From Gp6-AA40 sp035263125 (lineage in GTDB: Bacteria > Acidobacteriota > Vicinamibacteria > Vicinamibacterales > UBA2999), in assembly GCA_035263125.1 (NCBI GenBank), contig DATFRP010000097.1:28588-92587 (forward strand): a DNA stretch of 64,000 bases, in the 5' to 3' direction. The notes below the pieces were generated by a model that saw only the letters and a list, made by a program, of their open reading frames with translations, did no database searches and was not told where the DNA came from. The translations under genes were made by a program, and so were the position numbers. Within the stretch, counting starts at the first letter, position 1, and each line of letters begins with the position of its first letter. Positions 7,557-18,042 of the stretch are shown here, one piece after another.

Positions 7557-9944
7557 GTGAGCCCCAAGAAACGCCGTAAATCCGCCCCGTCGCTCTTCGA
7601 TCTCGAGGAGCCGCTCGCGGCGTCGCCGCCGACCGGCGGTTCTACCGATGGCGTCGCGCTTCACGAAGCGGCCCAGACCCGCTATCTGAATTACGCGCTC
7701 TCGGTCATCACTGCGCGCGCGCTGCCGGACGTCCGCGACGGGCTCAAGCCGGTGCAGAGACGCATTCTCTACACCATGTGGCAGCAGAACCTGACGGCCG
7801 ATGCCAAACATCGCAAGTGCGCGAAGGTCGTCGGCGATGTGATGGGGAGCTACCACCCGCACGGCGACGCCGCGCTGTACGAAACGCTCGTGCGCATGGC
7901 GCAGTCGTTCTCGCTGCGCTATCCACTCATCGACGGGTCGGGCAACTTCGGTTCTCTCGACGGCGACAGCGCGGCGGCGATGCGCTACACGGAGTGCCGT
8001 CTCGCGCGCATCTCCGACGAGATGCTCACTGAAATCGAGCAGCGTACGGTGCACTTCCGCCCGAACTACGACGGGACGAAGACCGAACCGGTCGTCCTGC
8101 CGGCGCGGATCCCGAATCTGCTCATCAACGGCGCCACCGGCATCGCGGTCGGCATGGCCACCAACGTGCCGCCGCACAACCTGGGCGAAGTCTGCACCGC
8201 GCTGGTCAAGCTGCTCGACAACCCGGACTTGAGCAGCCTGCAGTTGTGCCGCTACGTCAAAGGGCCAGACTTTCCGACCGGCGGCCAGATTCTGAACTCT
8301 GCCGAGGAGCTGAAGGGGATCTACAAGACCGGGTCCGGCACCGTACGTTTGCGATCGACGTGGGAAGAAGGACAGACGACCCGCGGGACCCAGACGATCT
8401 GCATCACGAGCATTCCGTATGCGGTGAACAAAGCGGCGCTCGTCGAGCGGATCGCCGAGGTCGTCCTGTCGCGGAAGCTTCCTCCGCTGGTCGACGTCAA
8501 GGATGTCTCCACCGATGACGTGCGGATTGCCCTCGAACTGAAACGGGACGCCGATCCGAAGATGGTGATGGCGTATCTCTTCAAGAACACGCCGCTTCAG
8601 ACCAACGTCATCGTCAACCTGACGTGTCTGATTCCGACCGAGAACGCCGAAGTCGGCCGGCCCGAGCGGCTCGATCTGAAAGCGATCCTGTGGCACTTCC
8701 TGCACTTCCGTCTCGAGGTCGTCACCAACCGTCTCGAGCACGAGCTCGAGGCGTTGAAGAAGCGGATGCACATACTCGAAGGCTTCGAGAAGGTCTTCGA
8801 CGCCCTCGACGAGATCATCAAGATCATCCGCAAGTCCGACGGCAAGGCCGATTCGGCGGCGAAGATCATGAAGCGGTTCGATCTCGATGCCGAGCAGACC
8901 GATGCGATCCTCGAGCTGAAACTGTATCGGCTCGCCCGCCTCGAGATTCTCGTCATTCAGAACGAGCTCGCCGACAAGCGGAAGCGCGCGCGCCAGATCT
9001 CGAGTCTGCTCAAAGACGAAGACGGCCGATGGAAGGTCGTCCGCGACGAGATCGAGTCGATTCAGGCGCAGTATGCCAAAGGCGACAAGCGCCGCACGAT
9101 CATCGAAGCGGCCGAGGAGGTCGCCTTCACCGAAGACGACTTCATCGTCGAAGAAGACAATGTCGTCATCGTGTCGCGCGATGGGTGGCTGAAGCGCCAG
9201 AAGGAAGTGCGCGATCTGTCGACGACGCGCCTGCGTGAGGGCGACTCGGTGCTGGCCGTGCTGCAAGGGAGCACGCGTGCGACGGTCGTGTTCTTCACGA
9301 ACTTCGGCGCGGCGTATACCGCGCGGATCATCGACGTGCCGGCATCGACCGGCTACGGCGAGCCGGTGCAGAAGCTGTTCAAGCTCCGCGATGGCGAGCG
9401 TGTGATCGCGGCGGTCAGCCTCGATCCGCGCGTGTCCGGCGCAATCACGGCGAAGAAGCAGGGCGATGTTCCTCGAGTTCATGCGGTGGCGGTGACGAGC
9501 GACGGATACAGCCTGCGTTTCGGACTCGACGCGTTCATCGAGCCCAGCACACGCGCGGGACGCCGCTACGCCCGGCCGTCCAAGGGCGTCGAGGTCATCG
9601 GCGTCGCCAAGGTCACGGGCGCGGAGATCATCATCGCGGCGACCGAAAGCGCGCGCGCGATCCTGTGCCGCGCAGACGAGGTGAATTTCCTCTCGGGCCC
9701 GGGCAAGGGCGTGATTCTGATCAAGCTGGCCGACGAGGATCGCGTGCTCGGATTCATCGCCTCGTCAGGCGACCGCGACATCATGCGCGTCGAGACGAGC
9801 CGTGGCGCCGAGCAGACGATCAGCACGGCGAAGTACGAGGTCACAGGCCGCGGTGGCAAGGGCCGCGAGCTGCTGCAGCGCGGTCAGTTCACGCGCGTGA
9901 TCCCGCAGGACGTCGAGAATCCGCAGCCATTGAACGGTACGTAG
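7557..9944 (+). CDS. parC: Type IIA DNA topoisomerase subunit A (ParC/GyrA family)
   Basis: 795 aa, the DNA-breaking subunit that relaxes or decatenates DNA together with the B subunit encoded at 14685-16589. N-terminal winged helix: ALPDVRDGLKPVQRRILYTM; catalytic tyrosine Tyr144 in AAAMRYTECRL; C-terminal beta-pinwheel from about residue 510. The quinolone-determining stretch reads GDAALYET, with Ala105 at the position of E. coli GyrA Ser83 and Glu109 at Asp87. A GyrA-box-like RGGKG occurs near residue 765, close to the C-terminus rather than in the first blade, so ParC is preferred over GyrA, though the split is not certain. Start is GTG 7557, directly after the repeat. Confidence 0.85.
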   Translation: MSPKKRRKSAPSLFDLEEPLAASPPTGGSTDGVALHEAAQTRYLNYALSVITARALPDVRDGLKPVQRRILYTMWQQNLTADAKHRKCAKVVGDVMGSYHPHGDAALYETLVRMAQSFSLRYPLIDGSGNFGSLDGDSAAAMRYTECRLARISDEMLTEIEQRTVHFRPNYDGTKTEPVVLPARIPNLLINGATGIAVGMATNVPPHNLGEVCTALVKLLDNPDLSSLQLCRYVKGPDFPTGGQILNSAEELKGIYKTGSGTVRLRSTWEEGQTTRGTQTICITSIPYAVNKAALVERIAEVVLSRKLPPLVDVKDVSTDDVRIALELKRDADPKMVMAYLFKNTPLQTNVIVNLTCLIPTENAEVGRPERLDLKAILWHFLHFRLEVVTNRLEHELEALKKRMHILEGFEKVFDALDEIIKIIRKSDGKADSAAKIMKRFDLDAEQTDAILELKLYRLARLEILVIQNELADKRKRARQISSLLKDEDGRWKVVRDEIESIQAQYAKGDKRRTIIEAAEEVAFTEDDFIVEEDNVVIVSRDGWLKRQKEVRDLSTTRLREGDSVLAVLQGSTRATVVFFTNFGAAYTARIIDVPASTGYGEPVQKLFKLRDGERVIAAVSLDPRVSGAITAKKQGDVPRVHAVAVTSDGYSLRFGLDAFIEPSTRAGRRYARPSKGVEVIGVAKVTGAEIIIAATESARAILCRADEVNFLSGPGKGVILIKLADEDRVLGFIASSGDRDIMRVETSRGAEQTISTAKYEVTGRGGKGRELLQRGQFTRVIPQDVENPQPLNGT

Positions 9945-9945
9945 G

Positions 9946-9963
9946 GGCCGCCTTCAGGCGGCC
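9946..9963. terminator. GGCCGCCT hairpin after parC
   Basis: GGCCGCCT (9946-9953) and AGGCGGCC (9956-9963) form a perfect 8-bp stem with a 2-base gap, starting one base after the parC stop and followed by a T-rich TCTTCGTCCTGTCT. It separates two convergent genes and could end transcription from either side. Confidence 0.6.
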
Positions 9964-9977
9964 TCTTCGTCCTGTCT

Positions 9978-10709
9978 CTACATATACATTCCGCCGTTGA
10001 CGGCGATCGTCTGGCCGGTCATGTACGCGTTGGACGCGAGCATGACCGCCACCTCCGCGCATTCCTCGACCTGCCCGAAGCGGCCCATTGGAATCATGTC
10101 CGGCTTGACGTGCGGGTTGGCCACTACCATCTCGGTGGCGATGAGCGCCGGCGCGATGGCGTTCACGGTGACGCCTTCCTTGGCGAGGAGCCGCGCGTAG
10201 CTCTTGGTGGCTGCGATGACGCCCGCTTTGGCTGCCGAGTAATGCACGCCGAGCATGCTGCCGGCTTGCGCGGCGACGGAGGTCAGGTTGATGATGCGTC
10301 CCCACTTCCGCTCACGCATCGCTGGCAGGACGGCCTGCGTCATCAGGAACACGGACGTCAGGTTCACCTGGATGATGTCGTTCCAGCTGACTTCCGTCAT
10401 CTGCTCGATGCGCTCGACCATGACGCGGCCGGCGTTGTTCACCAGGACATCGATCGAGCCGAGATCCGATCCAGCGGCGTTGACCAGCCTGTTCACGTCG
10501 TCGCTTTTCGACACGTCGCCCTGCAGCGCAACCGCGTGTCGGCCCATTCGACGGATGTCTTCCGCGGTGGCCTCGGCGTCAGCCTCCCGGTTGACGTAAT
10601 TCACCGCGACGTCACAGCCTGCAGTCGCCAGCGCGAGCGCGATAGCTTTCCCTATCCCGCGGCCGCCGCCGGTGACGAGTGCTTTCCTGCCTGAGAGAAT
10701 CGCGCTCAT
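9978..10709 (-). CDS. SDR family oxidoreductase (FabG-like)
   Basis: 243 aa classical short-chain dehydrogenase. NAD(P)-binding TGGGRGIG at residues 13-20, NNAG near 90, catalytic Ser in NLTSVAAQAG and the Tyr-x-x-x-Lys motif YSAAKAG, and a C-terminal VNGGMYM typical of 3-oxoacyl-ACP reductases. Family members reduce ketones such as beta-ketoacyl-ACP; with no fatty-acid genes nearby the true substrate is open. It converges on parC and diverges from an unknown gene. Confidence 0.82.
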   Translation of the reverse strand: MSAILSGRKALVTGGGRGIGKAIALALATAGCDVAVNYVNREADAEATAEDIRRMGRHAVALQGDVSKSDDVNRLVNAAGSDLGSIDVLVNNAGRVMVERIEQMTEVSWNDIIQVNLTSVFLMTQAVLPAMRERKWGRIINLTSVAAQAGSMLGVHYSAAKAGVIAATKSYARLLAKEGVTVNAIAPALIATEMVVANPHVKPDMIPMGRFGQVEECAEVAVMLASNAYMTGQTIAVNGGMYM

Positions 10710-10852
10710 TCCTTCGTCCCGCGCATCCCACGCCTCCTCATGATCAGCGGATTCTACTCGGGCTTGCTCACGGCACAGGATTGGCTAGGCGACGCGACAA
10801 CCGCCAGATCTCCCCACGAAAGCGGCACGTCGGCTTCCCCGGCGTTACAGAT

Positions 10853-11641
10853 ATGAAAGCGCCAGTACGTTCTTGGCATGGGCAGTTGAAATACACCGGC
10901 CACTTTTCCCGCGAAGCGTATGCGGTCTGGGCGGGCTCGCGCGACGGCGCGGCCTCGCTCGACCGGCTCGCCGCTCAGGGAGGCTTCGCACTCTTCGGCA
11001 GAAAACGCGCGGCCGATCGCCGTGTCTGGCGCCAGCTCAATGACGTTGCGCGCGCGGACGCCGTGGCCACGGTGCTCCGGCGGGAGGTGTACTCTTACCT
11101 CGTCCGCATCGACCCGCTGGTCTACGCGGAGGGTCTGCCCTCGATCATGATCGATCTCCGTCGTCTGATCGTGATACCGCGTGTGATGGTCAGCGGCGAG
11201 GCGTGCCGACGGATGGTTCGGGAGCTGCATGTGCAGCCGGCGTTCATCGGTCTGCCCGGCGGAGAATCGCTTCGGCGATGGTTTGTGCTGACGGTGCTCG
11301 AGAGTCTCGCGTCCAGCGTGGTGGAGGCGCACCCTTCAGTGCGGCATCCTCTCCCGGCAGGCGACGGATGGATGGTCGTCGGCGTCAACAATGAGTACCA
11401 GTGGCAGAAGCCGCTCCATAGCCTGTCATGGCCCGGTCACTACATCGTGCTCGAGGTGGGACGCGCGCCGCTCACGCGATCGATTCGAAGCGCTGTCACC
11501 GGCGCCATCGCCGGGCTCGAGGCGTCGCTGCCTTCGCTCTCGTATGTCGATCGAACGGAGATCCTCAAGCGCGCAACCGAGTCGCTCGAACGCCGGTCGA
11601 CCACCAGGCGTCGACACGTGAGATTTTCCACGCCGTCATAG
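10853..11641 (+). CDS. Protein of unknown function
   Basis: 262 aa; I do not recognise the family. No signal peptide, membrane segment or metal motif is evident. The sequence is Arg-rich with many aromatic residues (SWHGQLKYTGHFSREAYAVW near the N-terminus; YQWQKPLHSLSWPGHYIVLEV near residue 200), consistent with a globular cytoplasmic protein. The ATG at 10853 is used because similarity-like composition starts there; the frame is open farther upstream (to 10679). Base and codon use resemble the neighbours. Its stop lies two bases before a strong palindrome. Confidence 0.6.
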   Translation: MKAPVRSWHGQLKYTGHFSREAYAVWAGSRDGAASLDRLAAQGGFALFGRKRAADRRVWRQLNDVARADAVATVLRREVYSYLVRIDPLVYAEGLPSIMIDLRRLIVIPRVMVSGEACRRMVRELHVQPAFIGLPGGESLRRWFVLTVLESLASSVVEAHPSVRHPLPAGDGWMVVGVNNEYQWQKPLHSLSWPGHYIVLEVGRAPLTRSIRSAVTGAIAGLEASLPSLSYVDRTEILKRATESLERRSTTRRRHVRFSTPS

Positions 11642-11643
11642 GG

Positions 11644-11727
11644 GAATTGGGGTCGGAGGTCATTTTTTTTGGAGGACATTCTGATGATTCGTCACTGTCC
11701 TCCAAAAATGACCTCCGACCCCAATTC
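11644..11727. repeat. GGGGTCGGAGGTCATTTTT palindrome (MITE/REP-like)
   Basis: Left arm 11644-11676 (GAATTGGGGTCGGAGGTCAT, T-run, GGAGGA) and right arm 11698-11727 are complementary except for T-run length (8 against 5), around a 21-base loop. The right arm supplies two bases of the stop codon of the amidohydrolase gene. Similar GGGGTC...TTTTT palindromes are known from other genomes near REP-associated (TnpA-REP) transposases; none is present in this window. Confidence 0.8.
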
Positions 11728-13006
11728 ACTCATTCCTGACGACCACGCCGTCTTTCATCACGAAGGTCACTCGTTCGAGCTCGGTGATGTCCGCCAGCGG
11801 ATCCCCTCTGACGGCGATCAGGTCCGCGTGCTTGCCAGGCTCGATGGAGCCGATGCGATCGCTCCAGCCAAGCAGTTCCGCCGCCGTCATCGTCGCACTG
11901 CGAATCGCCTGCGCCGGCGTCATGCCGTACTCGACGTAGTACCGCAATTCGCGCGCCTGGTTGAGCGAGGTCCACGGGAAGCCGCCGACATCGGTGCCGA
12001 GCGCGATCTTCACGCGTGCCTGCAGCGCACGCGCGAACGCGCGGCGTTCCGACTCGACCATCTTCGGCCAGTCACCTGCCCGCCCTGGTGCCACATAGAT
12101 CGTGACGGTAATAGTGGGCACCCAATACACACCACGACGTTCCATCTCCTTCAATGTCTCGTCGGTGAGGCCGTTGCCATGTTCGATCGAGTCGACGCCA
12201 GCGCGCAGCGCCGCCGCGATCCCATCCGACCCGATCGCGTGCGCAGCGACGGGATGGCCCAGACGATGCGTTTCGTCGACGATCGCGCGCGCCTCCTCGT
12301 CAGTGAAGTTGACACGGCTGTGCAACGTTCCATCAGCGGCGTAGAAGTACCCCCGGTCGGAGTAGTACTTGATCCAGTCGGCGCCGTGAGCGATCTGCTC
12401 GCGGACGGCGAGGCGGGCTCCGTCGACACCGTCGACGACCTGCACGCCGTGCGGCAGTGCCAGCTCCCACGAGTACCCGAGCAGCGGATACATGCCAGTC
12501 GGCGCCATCGCGCGCGTCGCCACCAGCAGATGGGGGCCGGGAATCTCACCGCGATCGATCGCCGTCTTCACATCGACGTCTGCATACATCGCCCCTTCGG
12601 TTTCCAGATCACGCAGCGTCGTGAACCCGTGTTCCAGCGCCAGACGCGCGTTCCGCGCCGCGAGGATGGCACGATACGGAATCGATTGGGCGAGCAGCTG
12701 CTTGTCGTAGTCGGCCGCGGTCACATCGCCTTGCAGCAACAGGTGGGTGTGGGCATCGATCAAGCCCGGCAGGACGGTCGCCCGCGAGAGATCCTGCACG
12801 CTCGCACCTGGCGGCGGTGCCCCACCCGGGGTCACCGACACGATGCGACCGCCTTCGACCACGATGAGGGCGTTGCTGATGGGCCGATCGGACCGGCCAT
12901 CGATCAGCCTGCCGGCGCGAATCGCGATGCGGGTGGGTGCCTGTGCCGAGAGCGCCACGACGATCGCCGTCGGCAGCAACTGAACGATCAGCAGTCGGCG
13001 GAACAC
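11726..13006 (-). CDS. Exported amidohydrolase (imidazolonepropionase/prolidase-like)
   Basis: 426 aa with a short N-terminal signal (LLIVQLLPTAIVVALSAQ). Metal-dependent amidohydrolase: DAHTHL metal ligands near residue 86, a Lys in the ADWIKYYSD segment, His ligands in PVAAHAIGSDGI and SIEHGNGL, and the metal Asp in ALGTDVGG. C-terminal SIEPGKHADLIAVRGDPL is typical of the Xaa-Pro dipeptidase / imidazolonepropionase-like branch (COG1228) common in Acidobacteria. Probably cleaves a peptide or cyclic amide in the periplasm; substrate unknown. The stop codon overlaps the right arm of the palindrome. Confidence 0.82.
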   Translation of the reverse strand: MFRRLLIVQLLPTAIVVALSAQAPTRIAIRAGRLIDGRSDRPISNALIVVEGGRIVSVTPGGAPPPGASVQDLSRATVLPGLIDAHTHLLLQGDVTAADYDKQLLAQSIPYRAILAARNARLALEHGFTTLRDLETEGAMYADVDVKTAIDRGEIPGPHLLVATRAMAPTGMYPLLGYSWELALPHGVQVVDGVDGARLAVREQIAHGADWIKYYSDRGYFYAADGTLHSRVNFTDEEARAIVDETHRLGHPVAAHAIGSDGIAAALRAGVDSIEHGNGLTDETLKEMERRGVYWVPTITVTIYVAPGRAGDWPKMVESERRAFARALQARVKIALGTDVGGFPWTSLNQARELRYYVEYGMTPAQAIRSATMTAAELLGWSDRIGSIEPGKHADLIAVRGDPLADITELERVTFVMKDGVVVRNE

Positions 13007-13048
13007 AGCGCCTCCTCCAGAACTGGGTCGGAATTATAGCGATGCGCG

Positions 13049-13082
13049 TATAATCTCAGAGACGGCTGCCGCTGGGCAGCCG
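13049..13082 (+). promoter_or_regulatory. Candidate -10 box and 5' leader hairpin of the NYN gene
   Basis: TATAAT at 13049-13054 is followed after 8 bases by a perfect 8-bp stem with a 4-base loop (CGGCTGCC at 13063-13070, GGCAGCCG at 13075-13082). If this -10 is used, transcripts begin at about 13061, so the hairpin caps the 5' end of a ~135-nt leader before the ATG at 13195. No good -35 is visible. A hairpin at the 5' end often stabilises mRNA. Confidence 0.35.
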
Positions 13083-13194
13083 GGTACAACCTTCGACTTC
13101 AGGTGCAGGAACTCATCGAAACGCCGCGGAAATCGTTAGGATTTCTTGCTTGAGTCCAACCTGGACACGTCGAGTCCACAGCACACGGCAGTAC

Positions 13195-14673
13195 ATGACC
13201 CTTACAGATCCACGCACGACCCGCATCGCAGTCTTCATCGATTTCGACAACGTCGAGATTGGCGTCAAGTCCACCATCGGCCAGCAGTTCGACATCGGCC
13301 TCGTCCTTGAAGCCATCAAGGAACGCGGCGAGATCGTCACCAAGATCGCCTACAGCGACTGGAAACGCGCCGGCGACTACAGCCGGCTGCTCACGCAACA
13401 TGCCATCCGCATGGTGCAGCGCAACCTGACGCCCGGCGGCGACAAGAACGGCGCCGACATCACCATGGCACTCGATGCGCTCGAGATGGCGTTCACCCAC
13501 GATCACATCAACGCCTTCGTGATCGTCGGCGGCGACAGCGACTTCATCTCCCTCGTCGAGAAGCTCAAACAGTACGGACGCAAGGTGATCGTCGTGGGCG
13601 GACGCCAGTTCACCAGCGTGACGATGCAGCGCAACTGTCATGAGTTCATCGCCTACGAAAACCTCGTGGGCAGCCGCGGCCGCTCCTCCGAGCGCGGCGG
13701 TCGTCCGGTCGGCACGAGCGAGATCTCCAAAGCGCTGCCGATCGTCAAGCGCGCGCTGAAGGTGTTGAGCGAGCGCGAAGTCGCGCCCCAGCTCGGTCTC
13801 CTCAAGAGCACGTTGCTGCAACTCGACTCGACCTTCTCCGAGCGCGAATACGGCGCCGGCAGCTTCAGAGACTTCATGGAGAAGATCGCGCAGACCGGCG
13901 CGGTCACGCTGAAGCACGCAGGCCGAAGCATGATGGTGGAGTCGCGCGAGGACGGTCCGGCCGATATCGAGGTGGTTGCCGACAACAGCGACCGGCCGCC
14001 GGCTCCTTCCGAGTCGAAGGCGCCGACCGCAGTCGGTTCCAATGGCGACGACCATGACGAATCGATGCCGGCGTCGTCCCTCAGCATGCAGGACGGCGTC
14101 CGCGCCCTGCAGCAGGCGATCAGTCAGGCGCCGACGCCTCCCCGCTGGCCGATGTACGTGCGCCAGGCCAAGCAGTTCCTGCGCAGCGCGATCGAGGGGT
14201 TCGACGAGCGCAAGTACGGCTTCGTATCAGTGGTCGACCTGCTGCGTGCGGCAGGCAAGGAAGGGGTGCTGCGCATCGAGCGCGATCGGCAGGGCGCAGT
14301 ACGGGTGTTCCCCGGCCCGAACCTGAACGCGCGCACCGAGGCCCCGCCGCCGGTCGAACTGGATGAGACCGTCGACGTCGAGGTGCCGGCCGAGTCGATC
14401 GTGACGCCCCCCGACATCGTCGATGTCATCGAGGAGGCGCCGCCAATTGAAGAAGCGGTGATCATCGACGAGGATCCCGCCGACGCCCAACCTCCGGACG
14501 TGTCGAACGAGTCGGCGCCGCTGCACATGCCGCGTGGACGCCGAGGCAGTCGCAGCCGCAAGACGACCGCGACGCGCTCGTCGCGCGAGTCGTCGTCGAC
14601 ACGCACTCAGAAGGAGACACGAGTGCCGCGCGCGCGCAAGCGCCGGACGCCGCCCCCCGAGTCCGGCGACTAG
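13195..14673 (+). CDS. NYN-domain ribonuclease-like protein with two LOTUS (OST-HTH) domains
   Basis: 492 aa. NYN (PIN-like) domain at about residues 8-160: the conserved acidic residues are in AVFIDFDNVEI, NGADITMALDAL and IVGGDSDF. The first OST-HTH/LOTUS domain lies near 167-245 (SEISKALPIVKRAL ... YGAGSFRDFMEKIAQTG), the second near 325-385 (RKYGFVSVVDLLRAAGK). A long acidic linker and a strongly basic tail (GRRGSRSRKTTATRSSRES region) follow. NYN proteins are RNases; LOTUS domains bind RNA, so RNA processing is the likely role. ATG 13195 is chosen since the NYN core starts at residue 10. The parE GTG is 11 bp downstream of its stop. Confidence 0.85.
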   Translation: MTLTDPRTTRIAVFIDFDNVEIGVKSTIGQQFDIGLVLEAIKERGEIVTKIAYSDWKRAGDYSRLLTQHAIRMVQRNLTPGGDKNGADITMALDALEMAFTHDHINAFVIVGGDSDFISLVEKLKQYGRKVIVVGGRQFTSVTMQRNCHEFIAYENLVGSRGRSSERGGRPVGTSEISKALPIVKRALKVLSEREVAPQLGLLKSTLLQLDSTFSEREYGAGSFRDFMEKIAQTGAVTLKHAGRSMMVESREDGPADIEVVADNSDRPPAPSESKAPTAVGSNGDDHDESMPASSLSMQDGVRALQQAISQAPTPPRWPMYVRQAKQFLRSAIEGFDERKYGFVSVVDLLRAAGKEGVLRIERDRQGAVRVFPGPNLNARTEAPPPVELDETVDVEVPAESIVTPPDIVDVIEEAPPIEEAVIIDEDPADAQPPDVSNESAPLHMPRGRRGSRSRKTTATRSSRESSSTRTQKETRVPRARKRRTPPPESGD

Positions 14674-14684
14674 AGCATCGATAC

Positions 14685-16589
<1,905 letters not shown>

Positions 16590-16605
16590 TCGAATCAGGC
16601 AAGAC

Positions 16606-16630
16606 GCCGGGCCTCGAGAACAGGCCCGGC
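16606..16630. terminator. GCCGGGCCT hairpin between convergent genes
   Basis: GCCGGGCCT (16606-16614) pairs perfectly with AGGCCCGGC (16622-16630) around a 7-base loop. It lies between the stops of parE and the sugar dehydrogenase gene. It belongs to the same repeat family as 30806, 40708 and 53391. No clear U-run. Confidence 0.6.
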
Positions 16631-16639
16631 CGACACTGT

Positions 16640-17920
16640 CTACTGCGCGGGTTCGACTTTCAGCACCGCTCCGAACGTCTCGTCTGTGAGCGCGTAGAGA
16701 TAACCATCCGGCCCCGGCTTCACTTCGCGAACCCGCTGCTTCAATTCCGCGAGCATGATCTCGCGGTTCGTCGGCAGTCCTTTGTCGTTGAAGACGACAC
16801 GTTGAATGTGCTGACCGGTGTTGTTGCGCATCGCGCCGACGAACGCACTGCCTTTCCACTGCGGGAACTTGTCGCCGTCGTAGAACGACAGCCCTGAAAT
16901 CGCGATCGCCGGAACCCAGAACACGTACGGCTCCTCGAGCCCCGGCGCGGTGAAGCCTTCGCCGACGCGGGTGCCGTCGTAGTTTCTGCCGAGCGAGACG
17001 CGGGGCCAGCCGTAGTTCTTCCCGGCTTGAATGATGTTCAGCTCGTCGCCACCCTGCGGCCCTTCTTCCGTCGACCACAACTCGTTGGTCGTCGGGTGGA
17101 ACGCAAGGCCGAGCGGGTTGCGGTGCCCGAGCGCGTAGATCTCAGGAAGGTAGCCGGGCTTTCCGATGAAGGGATTGTCGGGCGGTACCGAGCCGTCGTC
17201 ACGGATGCGGAGAATCTTGCCGATGTGCGAGGCGGGATCCTGCGCCATCTTCGGTATGTTGCGATCGCCAAGCGAGACGTACAGGAGCCCGTTCTTGTCC
17301 CACGCGAGACGCGATCCGTAACTGCCGCTCGCGGGACCGACGCTTTGATCGGTGCCGGGCCCACCGTGATACGCCTTCGCGACGAGGATGTCTTTGCCGT
17401 CAGTCAGCGTCGAGCCGCCGTCCCATTTCGCGCGATACACCGCGGTGGTCGCGTTGCCCTGACCCTCTCCGGGCTTCGAATACGTGAGATAGATCAGCCG
17501 GTTCTGCGCGAAGTTCGGATGCAGCGAGACGTCGAGCAGTCCGCCGAGACCGGTCGCCAGCATCTGAGGCAGCGGACCGATCGGTGTCGGATCGAGCGCG
17601 CCACTGCGGAATACGCGCAAACGTCCCGGCCGCTCGGTAATCAGCAGGCTGCCGTCGGGCACGAACGCGATGCCCCATGGATGGTCGACGCCTTTCGTGA
17701 CCACCGAGACATGTACGCGGCCGCGTCCGGCGGAAAGATCCCACGGCCCTGCGCCGAGCGTGTCGGTCGGCGCCGGGCCGCGCCCGCGCGCGCCCCGCCC
17801 CGCAGGTGCGCCCGTGCCTCTCGACGGCGCTTGTTGCGCCGAGCTGGCGGCACCGAGTGCCAGGAACAGCACAAGTCCGAGAGTGAGGCAGGCGACGACA
17901 GATCCTGAATGCTTCTTCAA
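16640..17920 (-). CDS. Exported PQQ-dependent aldose sugar dehydrogenase family protein
   Basis: About 426 aa. Signal peptide KKHSGSVVACLTLGLVLFL; a low-complexity APSRGTGAPAGRGARGRG segment follows. The body is a six-bladed propeller of the soluble aldose dehydrogenase family: GVDHPWGIAFVPDG at the first blade, YGSRLAWDKNGLLYVSLGDR, then YALGHRNPLGLAFHP (His-Arg-Asn-x-x-Gly, PQQ/catalytic region) and STEEGPQGGDELNII. The family oxidises aldoses with PQQ in the periplasm; PQQ synthesis genes are not here. The TTG at 17920 is preferred because GGAG lies 8 bases upstream and it places Lys-Lys before the hydrophobic core; an ATG at 17959 is an alternative. Confidence 0.8.
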   Translation of the reverse strand: MKKHSGSVVACLTLGLVLFLALGAASSAQQAPSRGTGAPAGRGARGRGPAPTDTLGAGPWDLSAGRGRVHVSVVTKGVDHPWGIAFVPDGSLLITERPGRLRVFRSGALDPTPIGPLPQMLATGLGGLLDVSLHPNFAQNRLIYLTYSKPGEGQGNATTAVYRAKWDGGSTLTDGKDILVAKAYHGGPGTDQSVGPASGSYGSRLAWDKNGLLYVSLGDRNIPKMAQDPASHIGKILRIRDDGSVPPDNPFIGKPGYLPEIYALGHRNPLGLAFHPTTNELWSTEEGPQGGDELNIIQAGKNYGWPRVSLGRNYDGTRVGEGFTAPGLEEPYVFWVPAIAISGLSFYDGDKFPQWKGSAFVGAMRNNTGQHIQRVVFNDKGLPTNREIMLAELKQRVREVKPGPDGYLYALTDETFGAVLKVEPAQ

Positions 17921-18042
17921 CGGCGCATCTCCATGACGGAACGGAAGTGACGCGCACAATCATATGCGGTCACGGCCGCGAAAGTCGTTGGCCGCAGAGG
18001 TGATGTCTGAAGATGGCGCACATGGGCGCCGTCAGGCGTCCT

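Noticed and set aside
7527..9482. Long open frame of ~650 codons on the minus strand
   Set aside because: Exactly antisense to parC and explained by high GC and codon periodicity; no domain motifs.
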